A stretch of DNA of 64,000 nt from the NCBI GenBank assembly GCA_000708835.1, contig DF237036.1, positions 124,001 through 188,000 of the forward strand. The letters run 5' to 3'. A program made the position numbers and the translations under genes. Shown piece after piece: positions 39,628 through 51,751 of the stretch. Within the stretch, counting starts at the first letter, position 1; the number at the start of each line of letters is the position of its first letter. The DNA is from Klebsormidium nitens (Eukaryota; Streptophyta; Klebsormidiophyceae; Klebsormidiales; Klebsormidiaceae). The notes under the pieces are model-generated. The model was not told the origin of the DNA, did not search any database, and saw only the letters and a list, made by a program, of their open reading frames with translations.

Positions 39628-41468
39628 GTAGAGGTTTTATAGAAGTTCTCTCGAATCTAGGGCAACGGCAAGAGCGGACAGTTAGATAAGCGATCCGTGG
39701 AAATATGGTTATGTGTACAGCCTTTGTGTTTGTGTAGTCGGGGAGTCCGGTACGGGAGCAGCCTGAGATATTATAGATAGCGACTGGAGTTAAGTTGGTC
39801 GGGTGATTTAGAGCCTGGGGCATGCAAGCATTGATTAGTTGTCGGCCCGACTGAGTTTCACGGTGCCTGTTGCTAAGTTTTTGCAGCTTAATCACAAGGT
39901 CAGCATGAGCGAACCATGGTACGGTAGAAGGTGTAAGCGAACGGTTACGTCTGATGGATCTGACAGTGGATATGACCAAACCATAATGCGTTTGGTAATC
40001 TGAGCGTACGTGGCCCGCGCTATCGTCAATCTCGAGCGAGCTTGACTTCGAGTTAGCACCGTACACGGCTGGGCGTAGGACTAGATAGGGCGGAGTTGAC
40101 CAGATTATATGACGGCATTGTAAGATATAGCCCCACCGAGAGGCATGGTGAAAATGTTGCGAAGGAGAAAGAGGACTCGAGCAGGCGCCCATTCACCCGT
40201 CTTGCTATGACTTTGGATCGATTGACTTCATCATTGCATGCATGCGTGGCATGTATCCCTGTGAAAGCCTGCAGTGCATTTGCTTCTACGCTTTGGATCG
40301 GCGCAGTGACCCGGCTGCATAATGGGCATGCGTATCTCAGTCTGAGCTAGGTATGGGGGCCATCCACCGGCAAGACTTATGAGGATCCACTGAGCCAGGC
40401 TATTTTTGGTGAGTGCGCCAATTTCGATCGTCGGCCATCTCAAATCATCACATGGTCGTGGCCGCCCGTTCCGCCTGGCGTCGCCCCAGACTTTCGAATG
40501 ATCGATATCAGAGACTCAGACACGGGCATGAGCCTGCAAGCCGACTGCCGTATCTAATTTGTGCCTCACTACCTAGTATGTTTCATCCTTTGATCCAGGT
40601 CTCGGTATAGACCCCCTGATTTGGGAATCTACTTTCGAGTTTCTGGCAGAGTTTGGAAAGATCAGTAAGCTTGAGTCAGTAGACTCGTGCCGGGCGGTTC
40701 ATGAGTAGCTTAATTCACAAGAGTGCAGTATATCAATACGCCACGCACGTCATTGAAGATCGGATATCATATTGAAACAGTATCTGTTCAATAAGCTGAG
40801 CGGCGCGGCCCAACATTGTTGTTACGCCCTTATACCCGTACACAAAACCAGACACAAATTTGTCCCTGAGATGGAACTTACATTCTCGATGCACGTTTGG
40901 AACCATGCAATGATCATCGGCGGTCACATTCAACGTTCATCAAATAAGCATGGGCGGCTTGCATAAGAATCGGACGTATGTCTCCCTCTCACGTACGGTA
41001 TATTCAGGCAAACGTCTTAGCTAAGCTTGCGGTTGTGCTTCTACAACCGTCAAGAGCAGTCCAAGACCCGAAGCCTGTTGCCTCTCAAGTCTGCATGCGC
41101 CTCTCCCTGTTCAAAGCCTGGACTTATCCTTCACATGCAACTCAAGAAGTAGAACTTCCATCAGAGAGTTGCTGCACGTACCTTCCTGATTCAAACTGAT
41201 CTCGTTTTACCTTGTACACTATATAGTCATGGCATACCTTGCTTGCTAGTATGGTCAAATTGGCTGCTTTGCTCTATCGATTATCTGGCCATCTCTATCT
41301 CACTTCATTCTATCCAAATTTTTGCCAAGTTGCTGCGCTTACACTCTCTAGGCGCCGCGGCGCCGTCCATCCTCTAAGCGTACTATACATATGTTATAGT
41401 AACACTGCCTGCTTATATTAATTCTTTTCGGGCCCTCCCGATTCGTTTCCGAGTTGAACGCCACGAGC
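39628..41468. other. Intergenic region between convergent proline-rich genes
   Basis: About 1.8 kb holding the 3' ends of both proline-rich genes. I see no coding potential. A perfect 14-bp palindrome, GGCGCCGCGGCGCC, lies at 41351-41364, about 100 bases beyond the stop of the Ser/Pro-rich gene. Confidence 0.55.
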
Positions 41469-44400
41469 TCACTCGAGGAGCGGCGACGACAAGTCGCGCT
41501 CCGACTGCCGCCGCGCCGCATAGCGTATCCTAAAGCTGCTTCTCCTGGCCCGGTTGATGAGCTCTGCTGCTATTTGCCGCGGGTAGTTCGCGTAGCAAAG
41601 CGCAGCGAAACCGAACCCAACGAGGCCCGCTAGCCCCAAACCGACCCTTATTTGCCAGCGCGAGTTTCTATCTTTGGAAGATCCTGGGGAAGGTGGTGCG
41701 GCTGAGGGGGGTAATACCGGCGGTGGAAACGGCGGTTTGGATGGGGGAAACGGCCTTGTAGGGGGGGGATGCGGGGGTAGCCGTTTGGGACTGGGGGATG
41801 GCCAAACAGGGGGGGAGGTTCTGGGGGACTTAGAGGGGGGTGGGAACGGCGAAACGGAGGGCTTTTGTGGGGGTGAAGGGGAAGAGCTTCGAACGGGGGA
41901 CGGGTGGGGCGAACGCGAGGGGGAGGCGGAGGGAAAAGGGGTTGTGGACGGAAGGGGGGATCGGCTATGAGACGGGGCGGGGCTTTTTGATGGAGAAGGG
42001 AAGGGACTGGAAGATGGGAAGGGAGATCTGGAAGGTGACGCGGTTGGGCTGACAGAGGGGGACGGGCTATGAGAAGGGGACGGACTATGAGAGGCCGCTG
42101 GGCTACGAGAGGGGGACAAGCTGTGGGATGGCGATGGACTATGTGCAGGGGACGGGCTATGGGAGGGCGCCACGCTATGTGAAGGGGACGGGCTATGTGA
42201 GGGGGACGGACTCTGAGAGGGGGCCATGCTATGCGAGGGTGAGGGGCTCCGAGAGGGGGGCGGGCTATAAGAAGGCGCTGCGCTATGAGAAGGGGACGGG
42301 CTATGTGAGGGGGACGGACTCTGAGAGGGGGCCATGCTATGCGAGGGTGAGGGGCTCCGAGAGGGGGGCGGGCTATAAGAAGGCGCTGCGCTCTGAGAAG
42401 GGGACGGAATGTGAGAGGGGAACGGGCTATAAGAGGGCGCCGCGCTATGAGCGGGACTATGAGACGGGGATGGGCTATGAGAAGGCGAAGGACTTTTTGG
42501 AAGGAACGGAGAGGCGGACGGGTAAGCACTTCGGGAGGGGGACGGCTGTGCTGACTTCGAAGGGGACGGTTGTGCTGACGTCGACGGTGAAGGGACGGCT
42601 GACGTCGATGGAGACGGGTGTGCTGACGTCGAAGGAGACGGGACTGCTGACGTAGAAGGTGACGGACTTGCTGACGCGGATGCTGGTGGACTTCTAGACG
42701 GCAAAGGGGATCGCGAAGGCGACGGGCTTTGAGATGGCCGTAGAGATGCTGACGGAGAAGCTGACGTAGACGGTGACGGGCGTGCCGACGTAGAAGGTGA
42801 CGGACTGGGGCTTCGAGAGGACGACGGAGAAAGCGACCGGCTTGGGGGGGGGCTGTGAGAAGGGGACGGTGACGCCTTTGCTGACGCACTTGGTGACGTA
42901 CTTGCCGACGGTTTTGGTGAGGCGCTTCTCGAGGGACTCGGCAGAGGACTCGGAGATTGAGACGGCGAGGGGCTTTTCGCTGGCGGGGGGGTTTGCGAGG
43001 GGCTTCCGGAGGGGGAGGGTTTCGGGGAGGGTTCGACGGGGGCAGGCGGTTTTGGCGCGGGGGGTGCGGTTTGGGGAGTGCCGAGGGGGGTGGTACGGGG
43101 GCATCTCGAGCTGGAGGATCGTTTTGGGGGAGTGCAAGTTTTCGTCGGTTCCATCAGAAACGAGTTCCTGAAGGAAAGAGTATCGGTCATTTTCGTAGGA
43201 GGTATCAATGCAGGGTCATGGTTGGAAAAAGACACGGATGAGATGGGGAGTTGGAGCTTTGAAGGACGTTGTACGGAGGATTGAACGAGACGACTAAAAA
43301 GATGAGAGGATAAGCGAAGAGGCCTGCCGGAGGGCAAGAAGCAGAGGGTGTCATGGTTTTCTACGAGTTCTTTGTGGGAAGCAGTCTGACAATTGCAGAA
43401 AGACAAACCTGGTCAGTTTCTCGGACTACAAATCAACAGAAAAACCCTAGATTGAAATCGGGAATGAGCTGCCGCAGACAGCGAAGGGATTTGCAAGCGA
43501 GACACTATGTGCGGAAGGTCCAAGATATACAGAGATAAACTGCCAGAAAGAGAGCCTCAAGCCAACGAAGCAAAAGACCACAATCCAAAGGTCTGACAAA
43601 ATCTTCCGGAAACTTTGTGAACTTCCTATAATTTTGTCAAAACAGGCGGTTGAATAGATAGAGTGGGCCTCAGGTAGATAAGCGGCACATATGTTTTGAT
43701 CTTCTGTTTCTTTAGACCAATACAGACGCTCTACGGATGGTGGGCTTGACAACATCAGGTTTGAGAGTTGCAACCGAAAGCCACACACTGATGCACATGG
43801 AACGAGAGGATCACGGCGCATCTACCTTGATTATCACCGCGGAATGACCAGTTGAAGACAGAAACTGCCTCTGAAATCTGCCTTCAGTCATGTGGCACAT
43901 CAGTCGACTCTATCATGTTGCTGGTCTACCCGTTTGGTCTTCACCTACATATTTTGTGGAGTTTTAGCAGCCTTGCTAAATCTGCTTTCTGATGCCCCAG
44001 GCTGCTGCCTAAAGGTGGACCAGTCACGGCATGGCAAGTGGACAGACTATTGTCATACTTCCTTTTCTTTTGTAATTTTCTCCTTCCCTTGTCTGCTGGG
44101 AAGCTACAGCCTTGTCAGCAAGCTCAGCGCCTGCCACACTGAATCACAAATGAAAGTGTTGAAGTACTGAAAAGGAACGCTTTCAGTGAAAGCCTGAAGA
44201 ATGGACTGCCAATACGTGCAGATTAATCACCTTGTGTAGAAAACTAGGATTGGCCTTCTCCAAGTTGCCAACTCAAGGCACACCCAAGCTTAACCCATTT
44301 CCTAACCTCTTGCCAGCAATTACTCTTACCTCCGGTTGCCTTCCCACTTGTGCATCCTGTCCCGCTACTCCTTCTTGCAACTTTGCCTCCTGAGCTAATG

Positions 44401-45091
44401 CAGCCCCTTGGCGGTTTGATGCAGCCCCTTTCCAACCGAGCTCTACGAAACCAGGCCAGCCAATTCTTAGCTCCGTCTCTAGTTCTTCAGGAGGTACGTT
44501 GTTCAAGCTCTCCTTATCTGTCTTCTCCTCTACTCTTTCTGAAAGCAGTGGTTCAGCTACATCCCTACTTCGAATCCTTGCACTCTCAGTCTGACCCATT
44601 CCTACTCTTTGCTTATCTCCATCTCTACTCTGTATCCCTAAAGTACTGTGGTGACCGGACTCGGATGCAAATGTTGAACCAGCTCTCGCCACTTCCTCAG
44701 CTGTAGCATGGGCGCTGATTGGTACAATCCTTTGCTGGTCAGCCATCTCAACGAAGCCATGCAATCGCTTCTCTTCAAGAAGCCTTTGCCTGGCACTACG
44801 AGAAGCCTGCTTCTGGAGAAACTCTTGTGCTCCTCCAACCTTCCCGCCTAACGTGGTTTTGGATTCACTATGTTCAGCTTTTGACAATTGTTCTGCCGCT
44901 TCATGATCCTCCTTAGCTACCCTTCCAGCTGGATCCGCATGGTAAGGCCTGTTTGTCCTTGCTGCGAGCGCACCTTGTGAGAGGATCAGCAGAAAGAGCA
45001 GCGAAAAGCATTGTCTATGGGGAGCAGCAAGCCTGCATTCACAGCGCTTGCTTCGAAAGGGCTTATTTCGAATCTTTGATCCGTCCATCAT
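41469..45091 (-). CDS. Ser/Pro-rich hydroxyproline-rich single-pass membrane protein (2 or more exons)
   Basis: The last exon, about 43167 down to 41469, encodes roughly 480 residues of SPSPS, PSPSHS and PSPSTSA repeats, a PPP-rich stem, a membrane segment (VGLGLAGLVGFGFAALCYA) and a basic tail ending SPLLE. It lacks a signal peptide. The nearest one on this strand is in a frame starting ATG 45091 (core CFSLLFLLILSQGALA), open to a strong donor GAG|GTAAGAGT at 44330, phase 0. Good acceptors of the last exon (43167 and others) are phase 2. Direct joining therefore needs the weaker phase-2 donor AG|GTTAGG at 44307 or a small missing exon between. Architecture matches the neighbouring TPxP protein: signal peptide, charged linker, proline-rich outer domain, one membrane span, short tail with SPLL. 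Exon 1 has a decayed duplicate at about 50,690-51,130. Confidence 0.6.
42181..42396 (-). repeat. 108-bp coding tandem duplication (36 residues, two copies)
   Basis: 42181-42288 and 42289-42396 are almost identical, including third codon positions. Each encodes the 36-residue block containing SAAPSYSPPPSRSPSPSHS. This near-identity contrasts with the eroded repeats around it and indicates a recent unit gain. Confidence 0.88.
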
Positions 45092-45797
45092 TCTCCTCAG
45101 CTGGTTTCATTAGCTTCAGCGCTTTGGTTGAAGTGCGCTGTGTCCACTCATCTAGCTCTTCTGAGGACCAGATTGTCCTCCTTCTATCAGGACATTCTGC
45201 GATAAGAATGCGACTGGTAAACTGTAAACCTGATGAACGCGAGGATTGATCGAGGATATACAGGCGTGCACGTTGAGAGTGATGATGTATACAGAGGTGC
45301 GCCGTGCAGCTCAGCAAAACGATGCTGCTCTGTGAATAGGGTTTCCTCGATTGTGGAGTGTGCCCTTCGTCTTCGTGCGTAACAGAAGGGGTGAAATCCA
45401 GTCAGAGCGTTACAGCGTGGCCACTTCAGCACAGCGCTCTCACGAGTCTCAGCTGGCCCGGCCACGCGACTGGTTTCCGGCGTGCGAAGCCTAGCGGCTC
45501 ACGCGGTGCACTTGAAGTTGGCCTGGTAAAAGGTCTGGCTAAGGGTTCTTGTCTTCTTCCCATTTGGTGACTCTCGCACATCCTCTGTCCTGGTTCCTCA
45601 TTTTGTCAGTGTACGTGTGGCTTTGTCCACCTTCAATTCTTAAAAGGGCGCAGCATCTGGTTTGAGGCTGGTTTGTGGAGGGGTGCCTGACGCCGTTTAC
45701 ATGCGATGAGCGAGCAAAGAGGAGGTTGTTAAACTGAGGAGTTTGTGTGTATTTTTGGGGAGAGCGTTGCAGACCTAGGCACCTGTTACGCGCCAGC

Positions 45798-47214
45798 ATG
45801 GGGAGCAAAAAAGCCAAGACAGACAGAGGCGACGCGGCAAACGACGTGTTTGAGCGCATGCCTGACAGCCTCGTGCTGAAGGTTTTCTCAAAGCTGCCGC
45901 ATGTTGGGCACGTTCTGCGGGCCGCTTCGGTGTGCCAGAGGTTTCGAGCTTTGGCCTCCCAAGTGGAGAAGCTAGTAGTTGATTTCAACAGGTTTCCGGA
46001 CACTGAGAGCTGGATAAGGCATGAGATGGGCGTCGGGCTCTTGCTGGCTCGCAGCGCAAAGGGGGCGTTGAAGGATGTAACATTTATGGCGGCTTCGAGG
46101 AGTAGCTTCACCCAGATGAGCGTGCTCTCTTGGATCACCGCGGTCAGTCCGAGCATCACGCTCTTGAAAGTAGAGGATGAGGATAGCAGGGACGATCTGG
46201 GCCGCCGCTTGGAAGCCGCGTCTCACTGCTCCCGTCTTGCAAGATTTTATCATACAGGATCCAGCGACTGTATCATGACAAGCGAGGTTATCTCCTCATG
46301 TCGTGGGGGCTTTAGGCTGCTTGAGGTCCTCAACCTCCAGAATCTTTCCACAACTAGTGAAACCGTCACCCAACTCGTGTCGCTCTGCCCCCGTCTCAGA
46401 AAGCTATATCTCGAGGGACTCCAGGGGGTGGAGCAACTTGAGCTGTCAAACAGCACTATTGAGTACGTCAGGTTGAATGCAACGACGGATTGGGGGGAGG
46501 ATTTAGGAAGCCTTCATCACGCTTGTGATGCCTGCTCTTGAAAGCCTGTCACTCGGCGACCTCGGAAACTCGCTGACATTGCGAGATGCCCCCCTGGAAA
46601 CCCTTGAGCTGTTTGAACCTCTGAACCACGCCGCCATAGATTTGGGGAGCGAGGCCGATCTAGAAAGCCTAGAGATCCATATGGATAGCTGGCCCCCAAG
46701 TGGCAACGTCTTTGCGAGGTCGTTTGCTTTCAGCCGGATATTGTCCATTCTCAAGCAGTCAATGCCAGGGTCGTTAAGGACACTGACGATGCCCTCGATT
46801 GACATCTTTGAACGGCTCTCGTGGACCCAAGCTCAAGACTTCTTCAAGCTTATAGTCAGGCTTCGGGTTTTCAACTTCATGGGCAGTTTTGCAGTCGCCT
46901 GTGGTTTTGGGGAGTCAGTGAGCAAGTCGGAGGGTATCGCTGCGCAACTTCGTGGGCTGGTGCAAGAACTCAACTTCAAAGACCTCCTTGATGTTAGCTT
47001 CTACTTAAACGTAGAGACACCGGCGTGCTTTGAGCTTATGGAGATTATGGCAAAGCGTAGCCCGGCGTTACGGTCTTTGACCGTGTATACAGATTCTGGG
47101 GTAGTGGGGTTTGAGCTGCCTGGGAGCTTCATCTCTGAGGTTGTGCGTTTCCAGCGCTCTTATCCACAGGTTAAGGTGGACATTAAGCTTCCCCATGTAT
47201 TGAGGTGCTACTAA
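45798..47214 (+). pseudogene. F-box/leucine-rich protein gene A, frameshifted
   Basis: ATG 45798 opens a frame that is colinear with F-box protein B: an F-box near residues 15-60 (DVFERMPDSLVLKVFSKLPHV...AASVCQRFRAL), then leucine-rich repeat-like sequence. Between about 46494 and 46527 copy A is five bases shorter than copy B after the shared TGGGGGGAGGA. The first frame then stops at 46541 (247 residues), and the second half continues in another frame from about 46528 to the TAA at 47212-47214, still clearly homologous to B. The intact equivalent would be an SCF ubiquitin-ligase substrate receptor. A truncated F-box protein could still be made. A sequencing error at this one site is the main alternative. 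Confidence 0.82.
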
Positions 47215-49056
47215 AAAGCTACCAAGACTGGATGGTAGGCCAACTCATTGACGCATGTCCTTGGCAAACCATTGATATAAGGTCATCTCATTCTTGTTTG
47301 TTCCCTGTAAGATATTCTTGACATATGCACTGGCCGGCCGGCCTGGCAAGCTGGAGTTGTGTCATGCGTGTCCGGATCGAGCCCCAATTGAGTCGAGGCC
47401 TCTGACAAAGCGTCATCGAAATGAAAAGTAGGCCGTCCATTATGGTCGAACGTCGTGCAAGTTATGCAACATGCTGTATAGTGTGCATGATGTGCATCAT
47501 AGGGCCTCGATACTTTGGAGGGGGGGCCTAGGTGCATGAGGTTGCAAACATCCCTTATTGTTTGTTCATTCTAGTGCATTGTTAGACAGCATGGCTTGTT
47601 TAGCATTGGCCTCGACTTTATTATAGGACTCGATCTATTCTGGCACGACACGTAGGGTACTTTTCCTTCGACTCACATATAGTCACGTTGGCACCGAGTT
47701 GTTACGACCGGCCGGCGTGCGTCGCATAGACCATTGCTTGAACACAGGCCATGATGTCGTGCAACACGTTGCAGCCGATTGAAAGATGCGATTCCGTCAG
47801 GCGCGGCAAGCCTGAGAACTGCGCGTTGACTATCACTTTACATAGCACTCCTACAATCCCCCGAGGGTATACTCGAGGGTGGCGAGTCCGACCAATTTAG
47901 CGTGTCAGGAGCCCGGCCAATTCCGGACCACGCTCGACACTATTGGCAAGAGACCAGGCTCAACGCTCAGCGGTAACGTTCAGCCTGGCGGCTTCATTGC
48001 ATGACTCGTGATCCTTGCGCGATGGTTATGTCTACAAGAAGGCGCTTTCAGGACTAGGTTATGCGTCATTCCTCGTCGCAACCATGCAAATCAAATGATT
48101 GAATCTACCAACTACGAAATCTTATCACCTCTGAGGTGCGCGTCTCAGATGCCCGTTGTCAGGACAAGGTCTGCTTGAAAGGCTCATTGCCTGTCTTTCT
48201 GCTAGCAATGCTTGCCACTTCGCCTGTTTCAGACTCCAATCATATTTTGGAGACGTAGACCCGTAATGATGCCTACTATAACGAGACAATAGCAGAGCGG
48301 TGGCAATTACGGCTGCCAGTGACAGACCGGTCAGCTCCTTCTTGATGGCTGAGGAGCCGAGCGTGAGGAACTATCATTGTTCCACCCCCCCGCTTACAGT
48401 CGATTATTGCATGTACCTCTTATCTTCTCGTCCTTGTGAATAAACGTCACAGGGCTGTGCTGCTGTCTCTCTCTTTTGCACATTGCAAGTTCCACCCGCA
48501 ATTGGAAAACGCGTTGTTCGTAGAGCAATATCGAACGAAGGCGCCGGGATGCATCAGTGCAATATCGAATTCAAGTCATGTGACTGGTCGTCTGGCCTGC
48601 TACGAGCATCAACGCATGCTTTTGGCGCGGCTCCCAAGCGGCCTGTCCTAGCTGCCCGCAACGTCAAGCCAATACGAACAGGCAGCCACGACACGCACCA
48701 AAACTTCGAAGCCAAGCAAGACACGTCCTGTGCATTCTAGGACCAAAGCAGAAGCGAAAGCTGAAGCTACATATGCGCATCTTCTGCATAGCATCGGAGT
48801 TCCTTCAAACAGATTGGTTCCTCAAAGGCGGCTGACTTAATAGGATCCCGGATCCATACTTCAACGTTTTGACCAGCCTTACAATCAAGGAGACCAACAC
48901 TAAGCAGGCGGCCCTTCTCAGACGGGTGCTTATACGTCCATCCCTTTCTCCGCTCACCGAGCAGCTTCTGTTTCAAATGTCTTCACTGCTTACCGCAGTG
49001 ACGTCTTTTGTGCGCATCTTGACAATCGGGAGTTCAGCAACAGGATTCCTGGATAG
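47215..49056. other. Intergenic region after F-box A
   Basis: No gene seen. A palindromic run GGCCGGCCGGCC lies at 47332-47343. Positions 48151-48380 match 54113-54350 (shared TGCTAGCAATGCTTGCCACT and AGCAGAGCGGT), part of the segmental duplication. Confidence 0.55.
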
Positions 49057-49059
49057 CTA

Positions 49060-49760
49060 GCGCGCACAAACGGACCTGTAATTGTTCTGACGAAAGGAGC
49101 TGACGTTTCCCTTGTTCAGCAGCGACGCCGAGGGAACGAGGGATGGTAGTCGTCTGCCACGTGGTAAAGCAGGATTCGATGTAGCAGGACGTCGGAACTG
49201 GCCCCGCCGTTTGAGTAGCAGCGCGGGCGGGAGGGTGTTAGAAGCATCATCCGTGGGGCCGAAGAATGAAACGGGACTCATGAACGTCCTGTAAGGGGAA
49301 GGATATACACGTAATATGCTGAGCATCAAACGAGACAAAAAAAATAAGCGATGGGTCGAAGTTGCATGCGGTTTCAAAGCTTCAGCTCTATTATAGGGCG
49401 CCATTTTTGGGACGAAGCATGTACAACACCAATGGTAAGCGTCTTGTAGGCAGGAGCGACAATAATGGCGACAGGTGTGAGCCTCAGAGACGAGAAAATG
49501 GTTGCTAAGTGCGAAGGTAGCAGCATTCTCAGAGCTACTCCAAACATACCACTTGTGGGGCGGATCGTGACTGGTTTGGTCAGCGTTCTGGAGGGAGGAG
49601 CGAAGACTGAAACCTGAGAATCGAAGTAAAGCAATTGAGAAGGAGAACAATCATGCTAAGCATCGAGCTTCTAACGCAAGGTGCATCAGTGAAAGCATCA
49701 TTTTTGTGGTCTGAAATTGGATCGAAGATCGTGAGCGTCTTGAAGACAAGAGCGAAGCGG
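49060..49760 (-). pseudogene. Truncated, frameshifted fasciclin-like gene fragment
   Basis: On the - strand 49076-49290 matches exon 4 of the intact fasciclin-like gene (55630-55825): FFGPTDDAS...LPPALLLK, then a shifted stretch, then ASLLNKGNVSS back in frame. The exon's 5' edge (ACGCTYACCAT...) recurs near 49435, 49580 and 49730, so the exon-edge array was already present when the segment was duplicated. No signal peptide exon, first FAS1 domain or proline-rich linker exists in this copy. It is a 3' fragment left at the duplication junction. Confidence 0.8.
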
Positions 49761-50196
49761 AAGACGAGAGAGTCACGAGCTCCAAGTAAACTCATGGGAC
49801 CTGGCTTAGGAAAATTAGCAGCGGTTTTGAAGCATTAAAGAAAGGAGTAACTTGCGACATGCTCACGAGTAAGTTCATTTGGAAGTTTTAAGGTTCGTAG
49901 ATAAGAAATACCACCAAGAATAGAAAGTCTTCATGTCTCAGGCCTTCAGGCCTTAAAAGGTTTCAAGATTATAGGGTAATGAAGCAGCTTCTAGACTCCA
50001 GAAGAGGCAACGTGATTACAAGAGACTATGCTTTTTCTGGGTTTGTGCAAGATTGTTGGCTTAAGTCAGCCAATCCTACAAGCTTTTAAAGCCGCAGTGA
50101 GCTCACGTAAACACAAGCGTCACTCTTTTTGCATGGTCGGTTTGTCAACCAAACCAGAAGACCCAGAAATGGTGGTGTGGCACCATTGATTACCAG

Positions 50197-50238
50197 GAGG
50201 AGTGCATCTAGAAAAGCGAGGAGTGCATCTAGAAAAGC
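50197..50238. repeat. Perfect 21-bp tandem repeat near the duplication junction
   Basis: A 21-base unit beginning GAGGAGTGCATCTAGAAAAG occurs twice without mismatch (50197-50217, 50218-50238). It lies between the fasciclin fragment of unit A and the first recognisable unit-B sequence at about 50,380. Confidence 0.85.
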
Positions 50239-50689
50239 CAACACACTGAGGCACAACCTATTGACCAATGTGCTTATGTACCTTGAACCGAAGTCATGCG
50301 ACCAAACAGGAGACAAAACCCTCATCTGGAGATACTCTCTCCTCATGCTACCTTAGTACTTCCAGATTTGTACAGCTACCACCACTTGGTCCCCACCAAC
50401 TCGTTCTGTAAAACTTCTAGCAACTTTGCAATCTGCCTTCTAGTTGCCCCAGCTGCTGTCTGAAGGTGAGTCTGTCATCATTAAGTTGACAGACTACTGC
50501 CTTACTTGCTAGTAAGATCAGCGCCCGCAACGGCGACCCATACTTCAAGAAGTCAATCGATGTTCATAAGACATTGTAGCAAACAGTGATATGGTGTGAC
50601 CGCATTACCAACATAGAATAGATTGGCGCACATAGATTCCCAGTTGTATATCCTGAAGCTCACTTAGTGCCCCAATTCAAGGCACAGCT

Positions 50690-51130
50690 AAGGTCTTCCT
50701 CTAAGCTTAACCTCTTCCAGGCGCCAGAGGTTGATCTTACCTCCAGTTGCCCATCCTAGATTGCATCTTGTCCCTTTACCCCTTCTTGCAATGTTGCCAC
50801 CTCAGTCATTCCAGCTGCCTAGCGGGTCCGAGATGACCTTGTGTGGCGCTACAAGCAGGTTGGTTTTCTGAAAGCTTGGGTCCCTTTCAATCTTCCACCT
50901 TCAAACGCGCCACACTCTTCAACTTCAGCTTCTGATCACTTCCCCATGGCGTTGCTGTCCTCCACAACTGCTCTCTCAGCTGAAACCCCATTGTGCGGCC
51001 TGTTTGTCCTTGCCGCAAGCGCGCTTTGTGAGAGGATCCCTAGAGGATCAGCAGAAGGAGCAGCGCGGAGAATCTTATGTGCTTTTCCCTAATCCTGCAA
51101 TCCCCGTGCTTGCTTTGGTAGCCTTTGTAT
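50690..51130 (-). pseudogene. Decayed copy of the Ser/Pro-rich gene's signal-peptide exon
   Basis: Matches 44260-45100. The signal-peptide core CTGCTGATCCTCT and the following AGGACAAACAGGCC are kept, as is the donor region CTTACCTCC (plus-strand sense). About 380 bases are missing from the middle. An 11-base local duplication (GATCCTCTAGG followed by GATCCTCT) puts a TAG in the frame of the signal peptide. No downstream Ser/Pro-rich exon accompanies it. Confidence 0.8.
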
Positions 51131-51751
51131 CTTCAACCAGCACTGGTTCCTCCTCAGCTCGTTTTGTCAGCTTCAACTCTTGAAATCAGCGTTCATTCCA
51201 CTTGCTCTAGCAGTTGAGGACTGAGAGCATCCCAAGGATGAGAACGACGACTGCTGTACGAGGAGGACAACTGTTCAAGGTGTGAAAATGCGAATGAGAA
51301 TGGGGTTGAAATGGAAGATGTCCTTCAAATTTCAAATTAGGGTTTCCTATTTTAAGGATTTTGTGTGTAACAAACAAGCCCACGGCCTGTCACGGCGTTA
51401 CAAAGTGAGCACTCCTGTGCAGCGCTCCCAGCTACGCTCACTCGGGAGTGCGCTTCTGCGTGTGGAGGCTTAGCGGTATACGCGGTGGGCTTACAGGTAG
51501 CCCACTGAAGATCTGGCTAGGGGTTCTTCTCCTTTTTTTTCGGTCTACCGTCCCCAATGGCGCACCACCTGACCACCTCGATCCCGGCCATTTCTGGAAC
51601 CTGTCTACCAGGACCCTACCGGTCTGCCTTTCAAAAGTGAGCAAGATGATCTTTCACAAGGAGCCTGGGACGTCTACCGTATTACTATTACAATTAGCAG
51701 AGTCTGCGAGTTCCGAGAGAAGTGCGGATTTGGCACCGAGCACACGTCAGG

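Larger units (their letters stand above)
43930..49800. repeat. Segmental tandem duplication, unit A
   Basis: Unit A holds Ser/Pro-rich exon 1 and its flank, F-box gene A, an intergenic block (48151-48380) and a fasciclin 3' fragment. Each has a counterpart in the same order and orientation in unit B. Offsets are about 6,430 bp at the left flank, 6,050 in exon 1, 5,954 at the F-box ATGs and 5,962 at the intergenic block, so small indels have accumulated. Ends are approximate. Confidence 0.85.
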